Positions 43,670 to 52,147 of a stretch of DNA of 64,000 nt are shown piece after piece; the stretch's first letter is position 1; every line of letters begins with the position of its first letter. A program made the position numbers and the translations under genes. The stretch spans positions 1 through 64,000 of the forward strand of contig JAJQCE010000005.1 in NCBI GenBank assembly GCA_021202895.1, read 5' to 3'. The DNA is from Ruminococcus sp. GTDB taxonomy: Bacteria > Bacillota > Clostridia > Oscillospirales > Ruminococcaceae. The notes beneath the pieces are model-generated. The model was not told the DNA's origin. It saw only the letters and a list, made by a program, of their open reading frames with translations, and ran no database searches.

Positions 43670-43978
43670 ATGTCTGTAGTAAATTTAACTTGTCAGAATT
43701 TTGATGAAGAGGTTTTGAACAGCGAAAGGGAAGTGCTTGTAGACTTCTGGGCGTCATGGTGCGGTCCGTGCAAAATGCTTTCGCCGCTTGTGGACGAGAT
43801 CGCCAATGAGTACGCTGACAGTCTTAAGGTTGCAAAGGTGAACGTTGACGAGGAGATGGAGCTTGCCGAAAGGTACGGAGTTTCAAGTATTCCAACGCTT
43901 ATAGCTTTTAAAGACGGCGAGGAAAGAGGACGCAGAGTTGGAGCGGTTGGAAAGCAGACAGTTTTGGACATGATTTGA
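43670..43978 (+). CDS. trxA: Thioredoxin
   Basis: 102-residue thioredoxin with the redox motif DFWASWCGPCKML (about 24-36) and the cis-Pro loop SSIPTLIAFKDG. The ATG at 43670 follows CAGGAG; the in-frame GTG at 43610 has no support. It lies where spoIVB and spo0A often follow recN in other Clostridia. Confidence 0.94.
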   Translation: MSVVNLTCQNFDEEVLNSEREVLVDFWASWCGPCKMLSPLVDEIANEYADSLKVAKVNVDEEMELAERYGVSSIPTLIAFKDGEERGRRVGAVGKQTVLDMI

Positions 43979-44000
43979 CAAACAAAGAGGTGAGAAGGGT

Positions 44001-45074
44001 ATGGAAGGATTAACATTTACAGGCTTTAGCGTTGGAGCAAACGCTTATAGAGATGTAGGGAAAATATGCTCGACTGCTGGAATAAACGCCGTTATTATCG
44101 GCTCGTCATCCTCGCTTGAGGCGGCGGCTGACAAGCTTGCGGCGCAATGCGAGCCGATAGTTATTTCAGGAAAAATCAATTTCAGCGGGGCTGTAACCGA
44201 AAAAAATGCGGAGGAGCTTTCGCAGCTTGAGCCTGTTAAATTTGCGGATATGATTTTTGCTTTAGGCGGCGGCAAAATTATAGATATTTGCAAGATAGTC
44301 AGCAGCATAACGGAAAAGCCGCTCTACAGCTTTCCTACAGTTGCTTCGTGCTGTGCTTGTTCAACTGGGTTGGCGGTAAGTCTTGTTGCGGATGGCGAGG
44401 TTAAATATCTTGCGCTTAGCTCTCCGATTCATGCTTTTATTGATACTTCTGTTTTGGCGCAGACACCTGTTGAGCATCTGAGGACAGGTATAGCGAGAGC
44501 TTTGGCACTTGATATAGAAGCGCAGATACGCTCCAGGCTGCAAAAAAATATGTCAAGCGATTATATGACGGGTCTTGCGGCAGCTCAGAACTGCGTTGAA
44601 CCGCTGCTCAGAACAGGTGCGGACGCCTGCTATGACAATTCTCATAAGCGTGACAGCGAGGTATTTGGCGAGTGTGTAAAAACAGTTACAGCCTCTGCGG
44701 GTAACGTTCAGACGCTTTTGTTAGAGCATAGCGATAATGCGAGCTTGGTGTTAGGAATGTCAAACGCTGTTGCGGACGTGCTGGAGGCTAATATTGACGG
44801 ATATTGCAGGGGAGATTTCCTTGCGATAGGTATTTTAATTACATTGTACTATGACGGACAGGCAAGAGAGGCTGAAACGCTGAAAAAATTCTTTAATACA
44901 GTAGGACTTCCGTCAGCGATTCAGGATTTGGGACTGGTTTTAAGCGATATGGACATATACTGCCAAATGATTAGTCAGGATCCATGCCTTGAAAATTACT
45001 ATTATAAGAAGATTCCGCCAGAATATTTGTTAAATACTCTAAGATACATTGACAGAGATTTGTACAGGTGGTGA
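44001..45074 (+). CDS. Divergent glycerol dehydrogenase-like (iron-containing ADH fold) protein
   Basis: 357 residues with the group-III alcohol dehydrogenase layout: an N-terminal nucleotide-binding domain with FALGGGKIIDICK (about 90-102) and FPTVASCCACSTGLAV, then a helical C-terminal domain. The first metal-ligand Asp may be kept (RALALDIEAQ). The usual metal-binding His pair of this family (an AHA..H-type helix and a HGE-type turn) reads SNAVADVLEAN and CRGDFLAIG here, without His. It may therefore be non-catalytic or use a different metal site. It follows trxA by 22 bases with AGAGGTGAG upstream. Confidence 0.75.
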   Translation: MEGLTFTGFSVGANAYRDVGKICSTAGINAVIIGSSSSLEAAADKLAAQCEPIVISGKINFSGAVTEKNAEELSQLEPVKFADMIFALGGGKIIDICKIVSSITEKPLYSFPTVASCCACSTGLAVSLVADGEVKYLALSSPIHAFIDTSVLAQTPVEHLRTGIARALALDIEAQIRSRLQKNMSSDYMTGLAAAQNCVEPLLRTGADACYDNSHKRDSEVFGECVKTVTASAGNVQTLLLEHSDNASLVLGMSNAVADVLEANIDGYCRGDFLAIGILITLYYDGQAREAETLKKFFNTVGLPSAIQDLGLVLSDMDIYCQMISQDPCLENYYYKKIPPEYLLNTLRYIDRDLYRW

Positions 45075-45206
45075 GTGAAAAGTACGAAAATTCATTGACT
45101 AAAGTAAAGAAACTAAATTTAAAATATAAATTTACTACAAATTGAACAAGAAATCAGCAGCTTTTTTGTATAAATTGCCTTTTTTGAAAATTTTTTTGAC
45201 TTTTTC

Positions 45207-45235
45207 TTGACAACAAAAAAGATATGTGATATATA
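45207..45235 (+). promoter_or_regulatory. Sigma-A promoter of the choice-of-anchor A gene
   Basis: TTGACA (45207-45212) and TATATA (45230-45235) are separated by 17 nt, about 55 nt before the ATG at 45291. Confidence 0.7.
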
Positions 45236-45244
45236 TTCACATAT
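45222..45244 (+). promoter_or_regulatory. Palindromic operator overlapping the -10 element
   Basis: ATATGTGA (45222-45229) and TCACATAT (45237-45244) form perfect 8-bp arms around a 7-base AT spacer that contains the -10. The core TGTGA-N7-TCACA resembles Crp/Fnr-family sites with one extra spacer base. Its position predicts repression. Inference only. Confidence 0.5.
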
Positions 45245-45290
45245 ATAAACACTAATATACTTAAATGAAATTTTTTAGGAGGAAGAAAAA

Positions 45291-46808
45291 ATGATTAAAA
45301 GTAAGAAAATAGTTGCTTCAACTGTTGCGGCACTTGTTGCTGCTTCAACTACCTTAAGCCTTGCGGCTTCAGCAGCAACTGCTTCGACTATCACTGGAGC
45401 TTCAGAGGTAGCAAGTGATTCTGACACAGCTACAGCTCTGCTTGGCGCAACAATTGAGGACGCAGACGATGAATATCTTTTAGGTATTGCAAGCTATTTC
45501 AGCGTATTTTTAAGCGGTGATTTTACGCCGTTGGGTTCTGACTGCGAGGGCAGATTGGCAATCGGAGGAAGTATTGACAATCAGACAGGTAATAATAATT
45601 ATCAAATCGGAAATGGTTTAAATGGTTATGGTTCAAAGACTACTGAAACTGCGGAAGCTATTGTACTCGGAAGCACTTTCAACAAAGTTGCTTTTAGTTA
45701 TGGTTATCAATCATATGAATCTGCCGACAGCGGAAGTAGTGCAAAAGAGTATACAACCTCAAGATATTTCGTAGTTTCAGAGGATACAAATGTTACAAAT
45801 GGAGAGGGCAATGAGCTTGATCTGAATAGTGAAAATGGTTCTAAGCTTTACTATAGCACATCTAACGATCCGATTATTGACTTTGATGATGAATTTGAAA
45901 AGCTTTCTGAAACAAGTACTGAATTAGCATCTTATGATGGTATAGATGCAGAGTATGATTCAACTACAAACACCTTGACATTATCAGCTGAAGCTACTGA
46001 TGCTTATCAAATTGGAGAATGCTACTATATATTCTTTGATATTGACGCTTCTGAATTTGAATCAGCAAAAAGTGTAGATGTTACTGCTCCAGAAGGCTAT
46101 TATGTAGTATTAAACGTTGCAGGTTCTTCAATTACGACTTATGATCTTGATTTTGAAAACAGTGCTTCATACAATGGTGAAAAACCATGCTTCTATTACA
46201 ATGATAAACAGCTTGAAAATAATTCTGACGAAGCGGCGTTAATAATTGGAAACTTCTATGAAGCAGAAGATGTTTATATTTCCAATAGCTTTTTAGGCAC
46301 TATCCTTGCGCCGAATGCTGATGTTGAGGGTGATTGGGGTCATGTATCAGGATCTCTCATTGCTCAATCGTTTAAGGGTTATACTGAGTTCGGCTACACT
46401 TCATGCGAAGCTTTAATTGCAGACGGTTCTACTGCCAGCAGTAATGAAGAAGACCCGTCTGCTACCCAAAATACAGACGATACTGATGATACTGATGATA
46501 CTGACAACACAGACAACACAGCTGATACAGATGACACAGATGATACTGATGACACAGACGATACTGATGATACAGACGACACAGATGACACTGACGATGC
46601 AGATGCGGACGCAGCTTCAGACGATTCAGATGATTCAAGCGATTCTTCAGACTCATCTTCAAGTACATCATCTACAAGCAGCACATCGTCAACATCAACT
46701 ACCACAACAGATACAACCTCTAACCCATCTACAGGCGCAGCCGCAGCAGGCGCAGGCTTGTTAGTTTTGGCTACAGGACTTTATTTGGTATCGCGCAAGG
46801 ATAAGTAA
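45291..46808 (+). CDS. Secreted, wall-anchored choice-of-anchor A protein
   Basis: 505 residues: signal peptide (about 1-32), a large beta-rich domain with FLSGDFTPLGSDCEGRLAIG (about 65-84) and a later LAPNADVEGDWGHVSGSLIA stretch, the marks of the choice-of-anchor A family. An Asp/Thr repeat (about 400-440) and a Ser-rich stretch follow, then the sorting signal NPSTG (about 480), a hydrophobic helix and a final RKDK. NPxTG replaces the usual LPxTG, implying a sortase of matching specificity outside the window. AGGAGG precedes the ATG. A surface adhesin-like role is inference. Confidence 0.85.
   Translation: MIKSKKIVASTVAALVAASTTLSLAASAATASTITGASEVASDSDTATALLGATIEDADDEYLLGIASYFSVFLSGDFTPLGSDCEGRLAIGGSIDNQTGNNNYQIGNGLNGYGSKTTETAEAIVLGSTFNKVAFSYGYQSYESADSGSSAKEYTTSRYFVVSEDTNVTNGEGNELDLNSENGSKLYYSTSNDPIIDFDDEFEKLSETSTELASYDGIDAEYDSTTNTLTLSAEATDAYQIGECYYIFFDIDASEFESAKSVDVTAPEGYYVVLNVAGSSITTYDLDFENSASYNGEKPCFYYNDKQLENNSDEAALIIGNFYEAEDVYISNSFLGTILAPNADVEGDWGHVSGSLIAQSFKGYTEFGYTSCEALIADGSTASSNEEDPSATQNTDDTDDTDDTDNTDNTADTDDTDDTDDTDDTDDTDDTDDTDDADADAASDDSDDSSDSSDSSSSTSSTSSTSSTSTTTTDTTSNPSTGAAAAGAGLLVLATGLYLVSRKDK
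46472..46607 (+). repeat. Tandem Asp/Thr-coding repeat
   Basis: About 136 bases of imperfect 6- and 9-base units (GAYACW-type) encode DDTDDTDDTDNT-like residues in the wall-spanning linker. Such repeats change length by slippage. Confidence 0.8.
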
Positions 46809-46824
46809 TTCTTAAAATTTAAGA

Positions 46825-46853
46825 GCCGTGTGAAATTTCCACACGGCTTTTTT
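46825..46853 (+). terminator. Terminator between the convergent wall-protein and GH3 genes
   Basis: GCCGTGTG (46825-46832) pairs with CACACGGC (46840-46847), followed by T6. A-rich sequence on the left side could let it also act for the minus-strand GH3 gene ending at 46865. Confidence 0.9.
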
Positions 46854-46864
46854 ATTGCTCAAAA

Positions 46865-49123
46865 TTATCCGAATTTTTCGTTTAGCTTGTCAACAAACTG
46901 CTGCATTTTTTCACGGGTGATTTCTTTCGTTTTAGAAAAGCTCACCATCGTGTGAAGCGGCATATCAAGCAACATCTTAAGCGCAATTTCGATTTCATCT
47001 CCGTCAAGCCTTTCATCGTTGCCAGTCATGTTGACTCCGATAGACTTAAGCAGCTCCTCAAGCATAGCTTTTCCCTCAGGAATAGCCTGGACATCTCCGC
47101 CTAAGCTGTCAAGTGTAAAGCGTATCGGCAGCGGCTTTGAGGCGTTAAAATGCACGTCTGCACTTAAACGCTCGTCTGCTGACGAGGAGCTTAGTGAAAT
47201 GGTGTATTCGCCGCTTTCGGAATAAAAATCATGGATTTTTTCACTGTAGTAGGCAAATGCCGACTTGTCAAGCCTGAATACAATTCTGCGGCTCTCTCCT
47301 GCCTTAAGATAAACTCTCTCGAAGCCCTTAAGCTCCTTGATCGGACGCATAACAGAAGCCTGCTTTGGCGCAATGTAAAGCTGAACGACCTCTGCGCCGT
47401 CACGGCTTCCTGTGTTGGTAACAGTTACCTGAACGGTAACGGTGTCCGTTTCGCTTATTTCATAGTCTGAAACCTTCATATCCGAATATTCAAAGTCGGT
47501 GTAGCTAAGCCCGTGTCCGAACGCATAGCACACCGCTATTTTTTTCTTTTCATAATAGCGGTAACCGACAAAGATGCCCTCCGCATATCTGACAGTATTG
47601 TCATCGCCGGGGAAATTGAGATACGAGGGATTGTCCTCTAGCTTTTCTGGGAATGTTTCCGCAAGCTTGCCGCTTGGATTTTCTTCGCCGAAAAGCAGCT
47701 TAACCTCCGCACTTCCTACAGCCTGACCGCCGAGATACATTTCAAGAATAGCCTTAACCTTGTCGTCAAACGGCAGCTCAACAGGCGAGCCGTTGTGAAG
47801 CACCACAGCGATATTTTCATTAACCTCACAAAGCTTGTCGATAAGCTCAAGCTGATAGCTCGGCAGACACATATGCGTTCTGTCATACCCTTCCGATTCA
47901 AAGGCTTCTGGCAGTCCAGCAAATATTACAACACAGTCGGCATTTTTCGCCGCTTTGACTGCTTCCTCTTCAAGTACTAGGTCTGACTCGTCCTTTTCAA
48001 GATTAAAGCCTCTGGCATAGGTAATATTTTCATTGCCTTCTACAGCTTCAAGAGCGGAAACGGTTTTAAATGAATTTATGTGAGAGCTTCCGCCTCCCTG
48101 GTATCTTGGCTGCTCGGCAAACGCTCCGATAAAGGCAATTTTTGCGCTCTTGTCAAGTGGCAGAAGCTTGTCGTCATTTTTAAGCAGCACGGCGGATCTC
48201 AGAGAAAGTTTTTCAGCAAGAGCGTGGTGGCGCTCCTTGTCCCAAGTCATCTCGGTTTTGCTCTGAACGCTTTTTTGAATAAGCTCCAGAATTTTGCGGA
48301 CGCACTTGTCAAGCTCGTTTTCGTCAAGCTCTCCGCTGTTGACAGCTTTGACTATGTATTTGTCGTTCTTTCCCATGCTTGACGGCATTTCAAGGTCAAG
48401 TCCTGCTTTGATACCTTTAACTCTGTCGTCAACTGCGCCCCAGTCGCTTACAACAAGCCCCTCAAAGCCCCAGTCGGAGCGGAGAATGTCAGTGAGCAGG
48501 TGTTTGTTTTGCGAGGAATAAACTCCGTTAATCTTGTTGTACGAACACATAACCGTCCATGGCTTTGCCTGCTTGATAGTCTGCTCAAAAGCGGCAAGAT
48601 AAATTTCATGCAAAGTCCGCTCGTCAATAATTTCTTCAATGCTCATTCTGCGGCTTTCCTGATTGTTGGCGGCAAAATGCTTGAGCGATGTGCCGACGCC
48701 CTTGCTCTGAACTCCCTTAATATGAGCAATCGCCATCTGTGAAGCAAGATACGGGTCTTCTGAAAAGTATTCAAAGTTTCGTCCGCAGAGCGGCGAACGC
48801 TTGATGTTGCAGCCCGGACCTAAAATTACAGAAACTTCCTCCGCCTGACACTGCTCGCCTAAAGCCTTACCCATTTCGCCGACAAGCTCTCTGTCAAACG
48901 AGCAAGCAAGCGCACAGGCTGACGGAAAGCAGACAGCTTTAATCGCTGTATTTGGATTCTCTGCATTCTCCACATTCTTTCTAAGCCCATGAGGACCGTC
49001 AGAAACCATAATAGAGGGTATTCCCAGCCGCTCTATGGCTTTAGTGTGCCAAAAGTCCTCTCCCGAACAAAGCGAAGCCTTTTCTTCAAGCGTAAGCTCC
49101 TTTAAAATAGCGTCAATATCCAT
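46865..49123 (-). CDS. Glycoside hydrolase family 3 (beta-glucosidase-like)
   Basis: 752 residues: GH3 N-terminal barrel (about 1-290) with SDGPHGLRK, GPGCNIKRSPLCGRNFEYFS and the nucleophile Asp in GLVVSDWGAV; the C-terminal alpha/beta domain (about 320-560) with ESEGYDRTHMCLPSYQLELI, including a candidate acid/base Glu; and an FN3-like end domain (about 590-660: VTNTGSRDGAEVVQLYIAPK). No signal peptide, so it probably acts on imported oligosaccharides in the cytoplasm. Last gene of the nadA-HD-GH3 run. Substrate (beta-glucoside or similar) not provable from sequence. Confidence 0.92.
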   Translation of the reverse strand: MDIDAILKELTLEEKASLCSGEDFWHTKAIERLGIPSIMVSDGPHGLRKNVENAENPNTAIKAVCFPSACALACSFDRELVGEMGKALGEQCQAEEVSVILGPGCNIKRSPLCGRNFEYFSEDPYLASQMAIAHIKGVQSKGVGTSLKHFAANNQESRRMSIEEIIDERTLHEIYLAAFEQTIKQAKPWTVMCSYNKINGVYSSQNKHLLTDILRSDWGFEGLVVSDWGAVDDRVKGIKAGLDLEMPSSMGKNDKYIVKAVNSGELDENELDKCVRKILELIQKSVQSKTEMTWDKERHHALAEKLSLRSAVLLKNDDKLLPLDKSAKIAFIGAFAEQPRYQGGGSSHINSFKTVSALEAVEGNENITYARGFNLEKDESDLVLEEEAVKAAKNADCVVIFAGLPEAFESEGYDRTHMCLPSYQLELIDKLCEVNENIAVVLHNGSPVELPFDDKVKAILEMYLGGQAVGSAEVKLLFGEENPSGKLAETFPEKLEDNPSYLNFPGDDNTVRYAEGIFVGYRYYEKKKIAVCYAFGHGLSYTDFEYSDMKVSDYEISETDTVTVQVTVTNTGSRDGAEVVQLYIAPKQASVMRPIKELKGFERVYLKAGESRRIVFRLDKSAFAYYSEKIHDFYSESGEYTISLSSSSADERLSADVHFNASKPLPIRFTLDSLGGDVQAIPEGKAMLEELLKSIGVNMTGNDERLDGDEIEIALKMLLDMPLHTMVSFSKTKEITREKMQQFVDKLNEKFG

Positions 49124-49145
49124 AATTAAAATTTCCTTTCAAAAA

Positions 49146-49745
49146 TCATTGTTGCTTCCCCTCAATGTAAAAGGTAGCCTCCATATCGGCTATATGTGCT
49201 GCCAGAGCAAGCGGGTACAGATCTAAAGCGTTGCCGACAGTGTTTTTGTTTTCCTCTCCCGAAAAGCCCATATGCCAACGTATAGCCATTGCTTCATCGC
49301 GGCTGAGACGCATAAAGCCGCTGACTATGTAAACGCTCTTTTCGCCGTGACCGTACGGCAGAGTGTCGTTATATTCGTAGAATGGAACCTGCTCCCAGAC
49401 ACCCTGCTCATTTTTCTTGTTGCGAAAGCTTGTCTTGTAAATATTCACCTTGCAGACGTCGTGCAAAAGTGCGACGATAGCTATAGTTTCATCGCTGTAT
49501 TCAAGTCCGTACTCGTCCTTTACCCTTTCACGCTTTAAGTATTCTTTCAGGCAGTAGTAGACGTTAAGCGAATGCTCGCAAAGTCCGCCCTCGTAAGCGC
49601 TGTGATAGCGAGTAGAGGCAGGAGCAGTAAAGAAATCGCTTTTGCCTGACGAGAGCCATTCAAGAAGCTTATCAGCTCCGCTTCTACCGATGCTGCTATT
49701 GTATATTTCTATAAATTTCTGTTTGTTTTCTTCAGGAGTTAGCAT
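49146..49745 (-). CDS. HD-domain phosphohydrolase family protein
   Basis: 199 residues with the HD pattern spread as GGLCEHSLNV, ALLHDVCKVN, YGHGEKS, IRWHMGF and HIADMEA, giving the expected His/Asp metal ligands. The domain covers nearly the whole protein. Substrate unknown (nucleotide or nucleic acid). It lies 22 bases from both neighbours, within the nadA-GH3 operon. Confidence 0.85.
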   Translation of the reverse strand: MLTPEENKQKFIEIYNSSIGRSGADKLLEWLSSGKSDFFTAPASTRYHSAYEGGLCEHSLNVYYCLKEYLKRERVKDEYGLEYSDETIAIVALLHDVCKVNIYKTSFRNKKNEQGVWEQVPFYEYNDTLPYGHGEKSVYIVSGFMRLSRDEAMAIRWHMGFSGEENKNTVGNALDLYPLALAAHIADMEATFYIEGKQQ

Positions 49746-49766
49746 TTAGTCTTCCCTCCGTTTCAT

Positions 49767-50699
49767 TTATCCAAGACGAAGCATTTCGTCAATACATTTT
49801 CCTGCTTGACTGATAAGCTCATCGCTCATAATAATTTCATTTGCCTTAGCTTGTTCGCTTCCGATTGCTTTGCAAATTCTGTAGACGTCCATAAGTGTAG
49901 TGAGCTTCATGTTAGGGCAGAGAATCTTTTTGGAAAGTATATAAAAATCCTTGTCGGGACATTCATACTGCAAATGCTCCGCTATGCTCATTTCAGTACC
50001 GATTATAAATTCCTTTGCGTCTGAACGTTTGGCAAAATTCATAATTCCTGAGGTTGAGCCCACATAGTCCGCCATTTCAGAAACGGCAGGCTGACATTCA
50101 GGATGGACAAGTACAAGAGCATCGGGGTGCTTAGCTTTAGCCTGTTTAAGGTCGTTAATATCGACTGCCGCATGAACCGGACAGCCGCCCTGAAGCAGGC
50201 GAATATCCTTGTCAGGACAGGCCTTTTGCACGTAGGCTCCCAGATTGCAGTCTGGAATAAATAGGATTTTCTTATCCTCCATTGCGCTCACGATTTTCAC
50301 AGCGGATGAGGAGGTGACGCAAACATCGCTGAGAGTTTTAAGAGCGGCGGTGGTGTTTATGTAGGCTACAACCTTACGTTCAGGATCCTGAGCCTTTATC
50401 ATTTCAATCATTTCAGGCTCCATCTGCTCCGCCATCGGACAGCCCGCCTCCATATTGGCAAGATAAACGTGCTTTTGAGGAGAAAGCATTTTTGCGGTTT
50501 CAGCCATAAAATGCACTCCGCAGAAAACTATATTTTTATTTGTAACCTTAGAAGCGTCAACCGAAAGCTTGTAGGAATCCCCCGTAAAGTCGGCGGCTTC
50601 GATTATTTCACGACCTTGATAGCTGTGAGCTAAAATGCAGATGTCCTTTTCCTTTTTAAGGCTTTGAATTTCACCTTGAATTTCACAAACGGTATTCAT
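49767..50699 (-). CDS. nadA: Quinolinate synthase
   Basis: Iron-sulfur enzyme that condenses iminoaspartate with DHAP to quinolinate for NAD synthesis. 310 residues from the ATG at 50699 (AAAGGA upstream; an ATG at 50708 is closer to the site and less likely). It shows ILAHSYQGREIIEAADFTGD, YINTTAALKTLSDVCVTSSS, HPECQPAV and GTEMSIAEHLQYECP, with cluster cysteines in SDVC, HPEC and ILCPNMKL. nadB and nadC are not nearby. Confidence 0.94.
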   Translation of the reverse strand: MNTVCEIQGEIQSLKKEKDICILAHSYQGREIIEAADFTGDSYKLSVDASKVTNKNIVFCGVHFMAETAKMLSPQKHVYLANMEAGCPMAEQMEPEMIEMIKAQDPERKVVAYINTTAALKTLSDVCVTSSSAVKIVSAMEDKKILFIPDCNLGAYVQKACPDKDIRLLQGGCPVHAAVDINDLKQAKAKHPDALVLVHPECQPAVSEMADYVGSTSGIMNFAKRSDAKEFIIGTEMSIAEHLQYECPDKDFYILSKKILCPNMKLTTLMDVYRICKAIGSEQAKANEIIMSDELISQAGKCIDEMLRLG

Positions 50700-50749
50700 T
50701 AAAACCATATCCTTTCCGTTTAAAATATTGCAAAGCTCTTCCTACTTTT

Positions 50750-50778
50750 ATTATACACGACAAAAGCTGTTTTGTCAA
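50750..50778 (-). promoter_or_regulatory. Sigma-A promoter of the nadA-HD-GH3 operon
   Basis: On the minus strand TTGACA (50778-50773) and TATAAT (50755-50750) are separated by 17 nt, about 50 nt before the nadA start. Confidence 0.85.
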
Positions 50779-50936
50779 TCACTTTTTTTTAAAAAAGGAT
50801 TTTTTAGAAAACAAGCTGATTTTTAAAATATCAGTAATTTATACATGATTTTACATATAAATAAAAGCTTTTTCAGACCTGAAAAGTCATGTTCAGAGTT
50901 TTTTTATGAAAAAAAGAAATTTTTTTATTTTTTCTA

Positions 50937-50965
50937 TTGACAATTATTTTTTTATATGATATAAT
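50937..50965 (+). promoter_or_regulatory. Sigma-A promoter of the zinc-ribbon/DUF4234-like gene
   Basis: TTGACA (50937-50942) and TATAAT (50960-50965) are separated by 17 nt, 55 nt before the ATG at 51021. The 50.7-51.0 kb gap otherwise holds only AT-rich sequence and the divergent nadA promoter. Confidence 0.85.
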
Positions 50966-51020
50966 TATTATGGCAAATATATTGCAAACATTTATATAAA
51001 ACGAAAGGATCTGATTTAAT

Positions 51021-51619
51021 ATGTTCTGCACTACTTGCGGCACACAAAATCCAGATACATCTAAATTCTGCACAAGCTGCGGCGCTCCGCTTCAGACTCG
51101 GGAAAATCAGCAGACGGCTGACGCTCAGCAGGGTTTTCAGGCACAGGGTGAGCAGTCACAGCAGCAGTTTAACCAGCAGTACGGCGCGCACAGCAGCAGT
51201 ATAATCAGCAACAGTATAATCAGCAGTACGGCGCACAGCAGTATGGTTACTACGCTCAGCCCAGTGCAATTGCTGAAAGGAACATTGTCACTGCGCTTTT
51301 GCTGTCACTTGTTACCTGTGGAATTTATGGTCTTTACTGGCTCTATTGTCTGACTGAGGATTCCAACAAAATTTCAAACGAGCCAAATCCCACATCGGGA
51401 GGAATGGTTATTTTGCTTTCAATTGTAACCTGCAACATTTACCTTTGGTACTGGATGTACAAGCGCGGTGAGATTATAGACAACTACAATTTACAGCGTG
51501 GACTTCCTCCGTCAAGCAATTCCATTATTTACCTTCTACTTTCAATTTTCGGCTTTTCTATTATTTCTTACTGTCTGCTGCAAAACGAGCTTAACAAGAT
51601 TGCCAGAGGCGGTATCTGA
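51021..51619 (+). pseudogene. Zinc-ribbon membrane protein (DUF4234-like), frameshifted
   Basis: The ATG at 51021 opens a zinc ribbon (MFCTTCGTQNPDTSKFCTSC) followed by a Gln/Tyr-rich linker. At 51184-51189 a GCGCGC run replaces the expected GCGC: the same linker unit 45 bases later reads TACGGCGCACAG, here TACGGCGCGCACAG. Removing one GC joins it to QQYNQQQYNQQYGAQQYG and then ERNIVTALLLSLVTCGIYGL, a two- to three-segment membrane domain of DUF4234 type. As read, translation leaves the frame and stops at 51353. The intact product would be about 198 residues. Confidence 0.8.
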
Positions 51620-51669
51620 TACATATTGCGCGCTTTGTCATAAGCTGACGCTTGTCGGGGTGTTTTGAA

Positions 51670-52056
51670 ATGATTGATTCACACAAGCGGCTTGACTTAA
51701 TTAAAGCTACTGCTATTTTAATTTTAATCGGCGTTCTGTATTATATTTTTATCAATCTTACAGGGCTTTCCTTTCCATGCGTTTTTCATGAAATAACGGG
51801 GCTTAAATGCCCTGGCTGCGGAGCTACTCATATGATGACGCACCTAGCAAGGCTTGAATTTTTCGAAGCCTTTGAGAGCAACCCTTTGCTGTTTTTCATG
51901 TTTCCGTTTTTGGCGGTGATTTTTTTAATAAAGCTGATTTTTATGCCAAAATGGCTCGATTCAAAAAGTTTAATTTACAATGTAGTAATGATTTTTTGTT
52001 GTGCAGCTGCAATTGTTTTCGGCGTTGTGAGAAATCTTCCAATGATAAATATTTAA
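51670..52056 (+). CDS. DUF2752-family membrane protein
   Basis: 128 residues from the ATG at 51670 (GGGGTG upstream). It has three membrane segments (about 10-30, 70-90, 100-120) and the family motif KCPGCGATHMMTHLARLEF between the first two. DUF2752 proteins often sit beside zinc-ribbon/CD225-like membrane proteins, as here. Function unknown. Confidence 0.85.
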   Translation: MIDSHKRLDLIKATAILILIGVLYYIFINLTGLSFPCVFHEITGLKCPGCGATHMMTHLARLEFFEAFESNPLLFFMFPFLAVIFLIKLIFMPKWLDSKSLIYNVVMIFCCAAAIVFGVVRNLPMINI

Positions 52057-52089
52057 AAAAACTGATATTAGGGTATGTCAACGCACTTT

Positions 52090-52126
52090 AAAAGCCTCTG
52101 AAGCAAATGTTTCAGAGGCTTTGTTT
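52090..52126. terminator. Bidirectional terminator
   Basis: AAAGCCTCTGAA (ending 52102) pairs with TTCAGAGGCTTT (52111-52122), with T-rich sequence after it on the plus strand and an A/T-rich flank on the other. It lies between the convergent DUF2752 and DUF4364 genes. Confidence 0.85.
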
Positions 52127-52147
52127 TGTTCAAAGTAGGCTCTTTGT

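Noticed and set aside
46472..46607. Possible CRISPR array from regular short repeats
   Set aside because: The units are 6-9 bases, in frame within a coding region, without spacers.
46394..46705. Minus-strand ORF of Val/Ser repeats
   Set aside because: It is the complement of the Asp/Thr repeat of the wall protein, not an independent gene.
52060..52080. Possible second copy of the spoIIIA palindromic element end (GGGTATGTCAACGCAC)
   Set aside because: Only a short and imperfect match to the 18-bp terminal repeat, with no partner end nearby.
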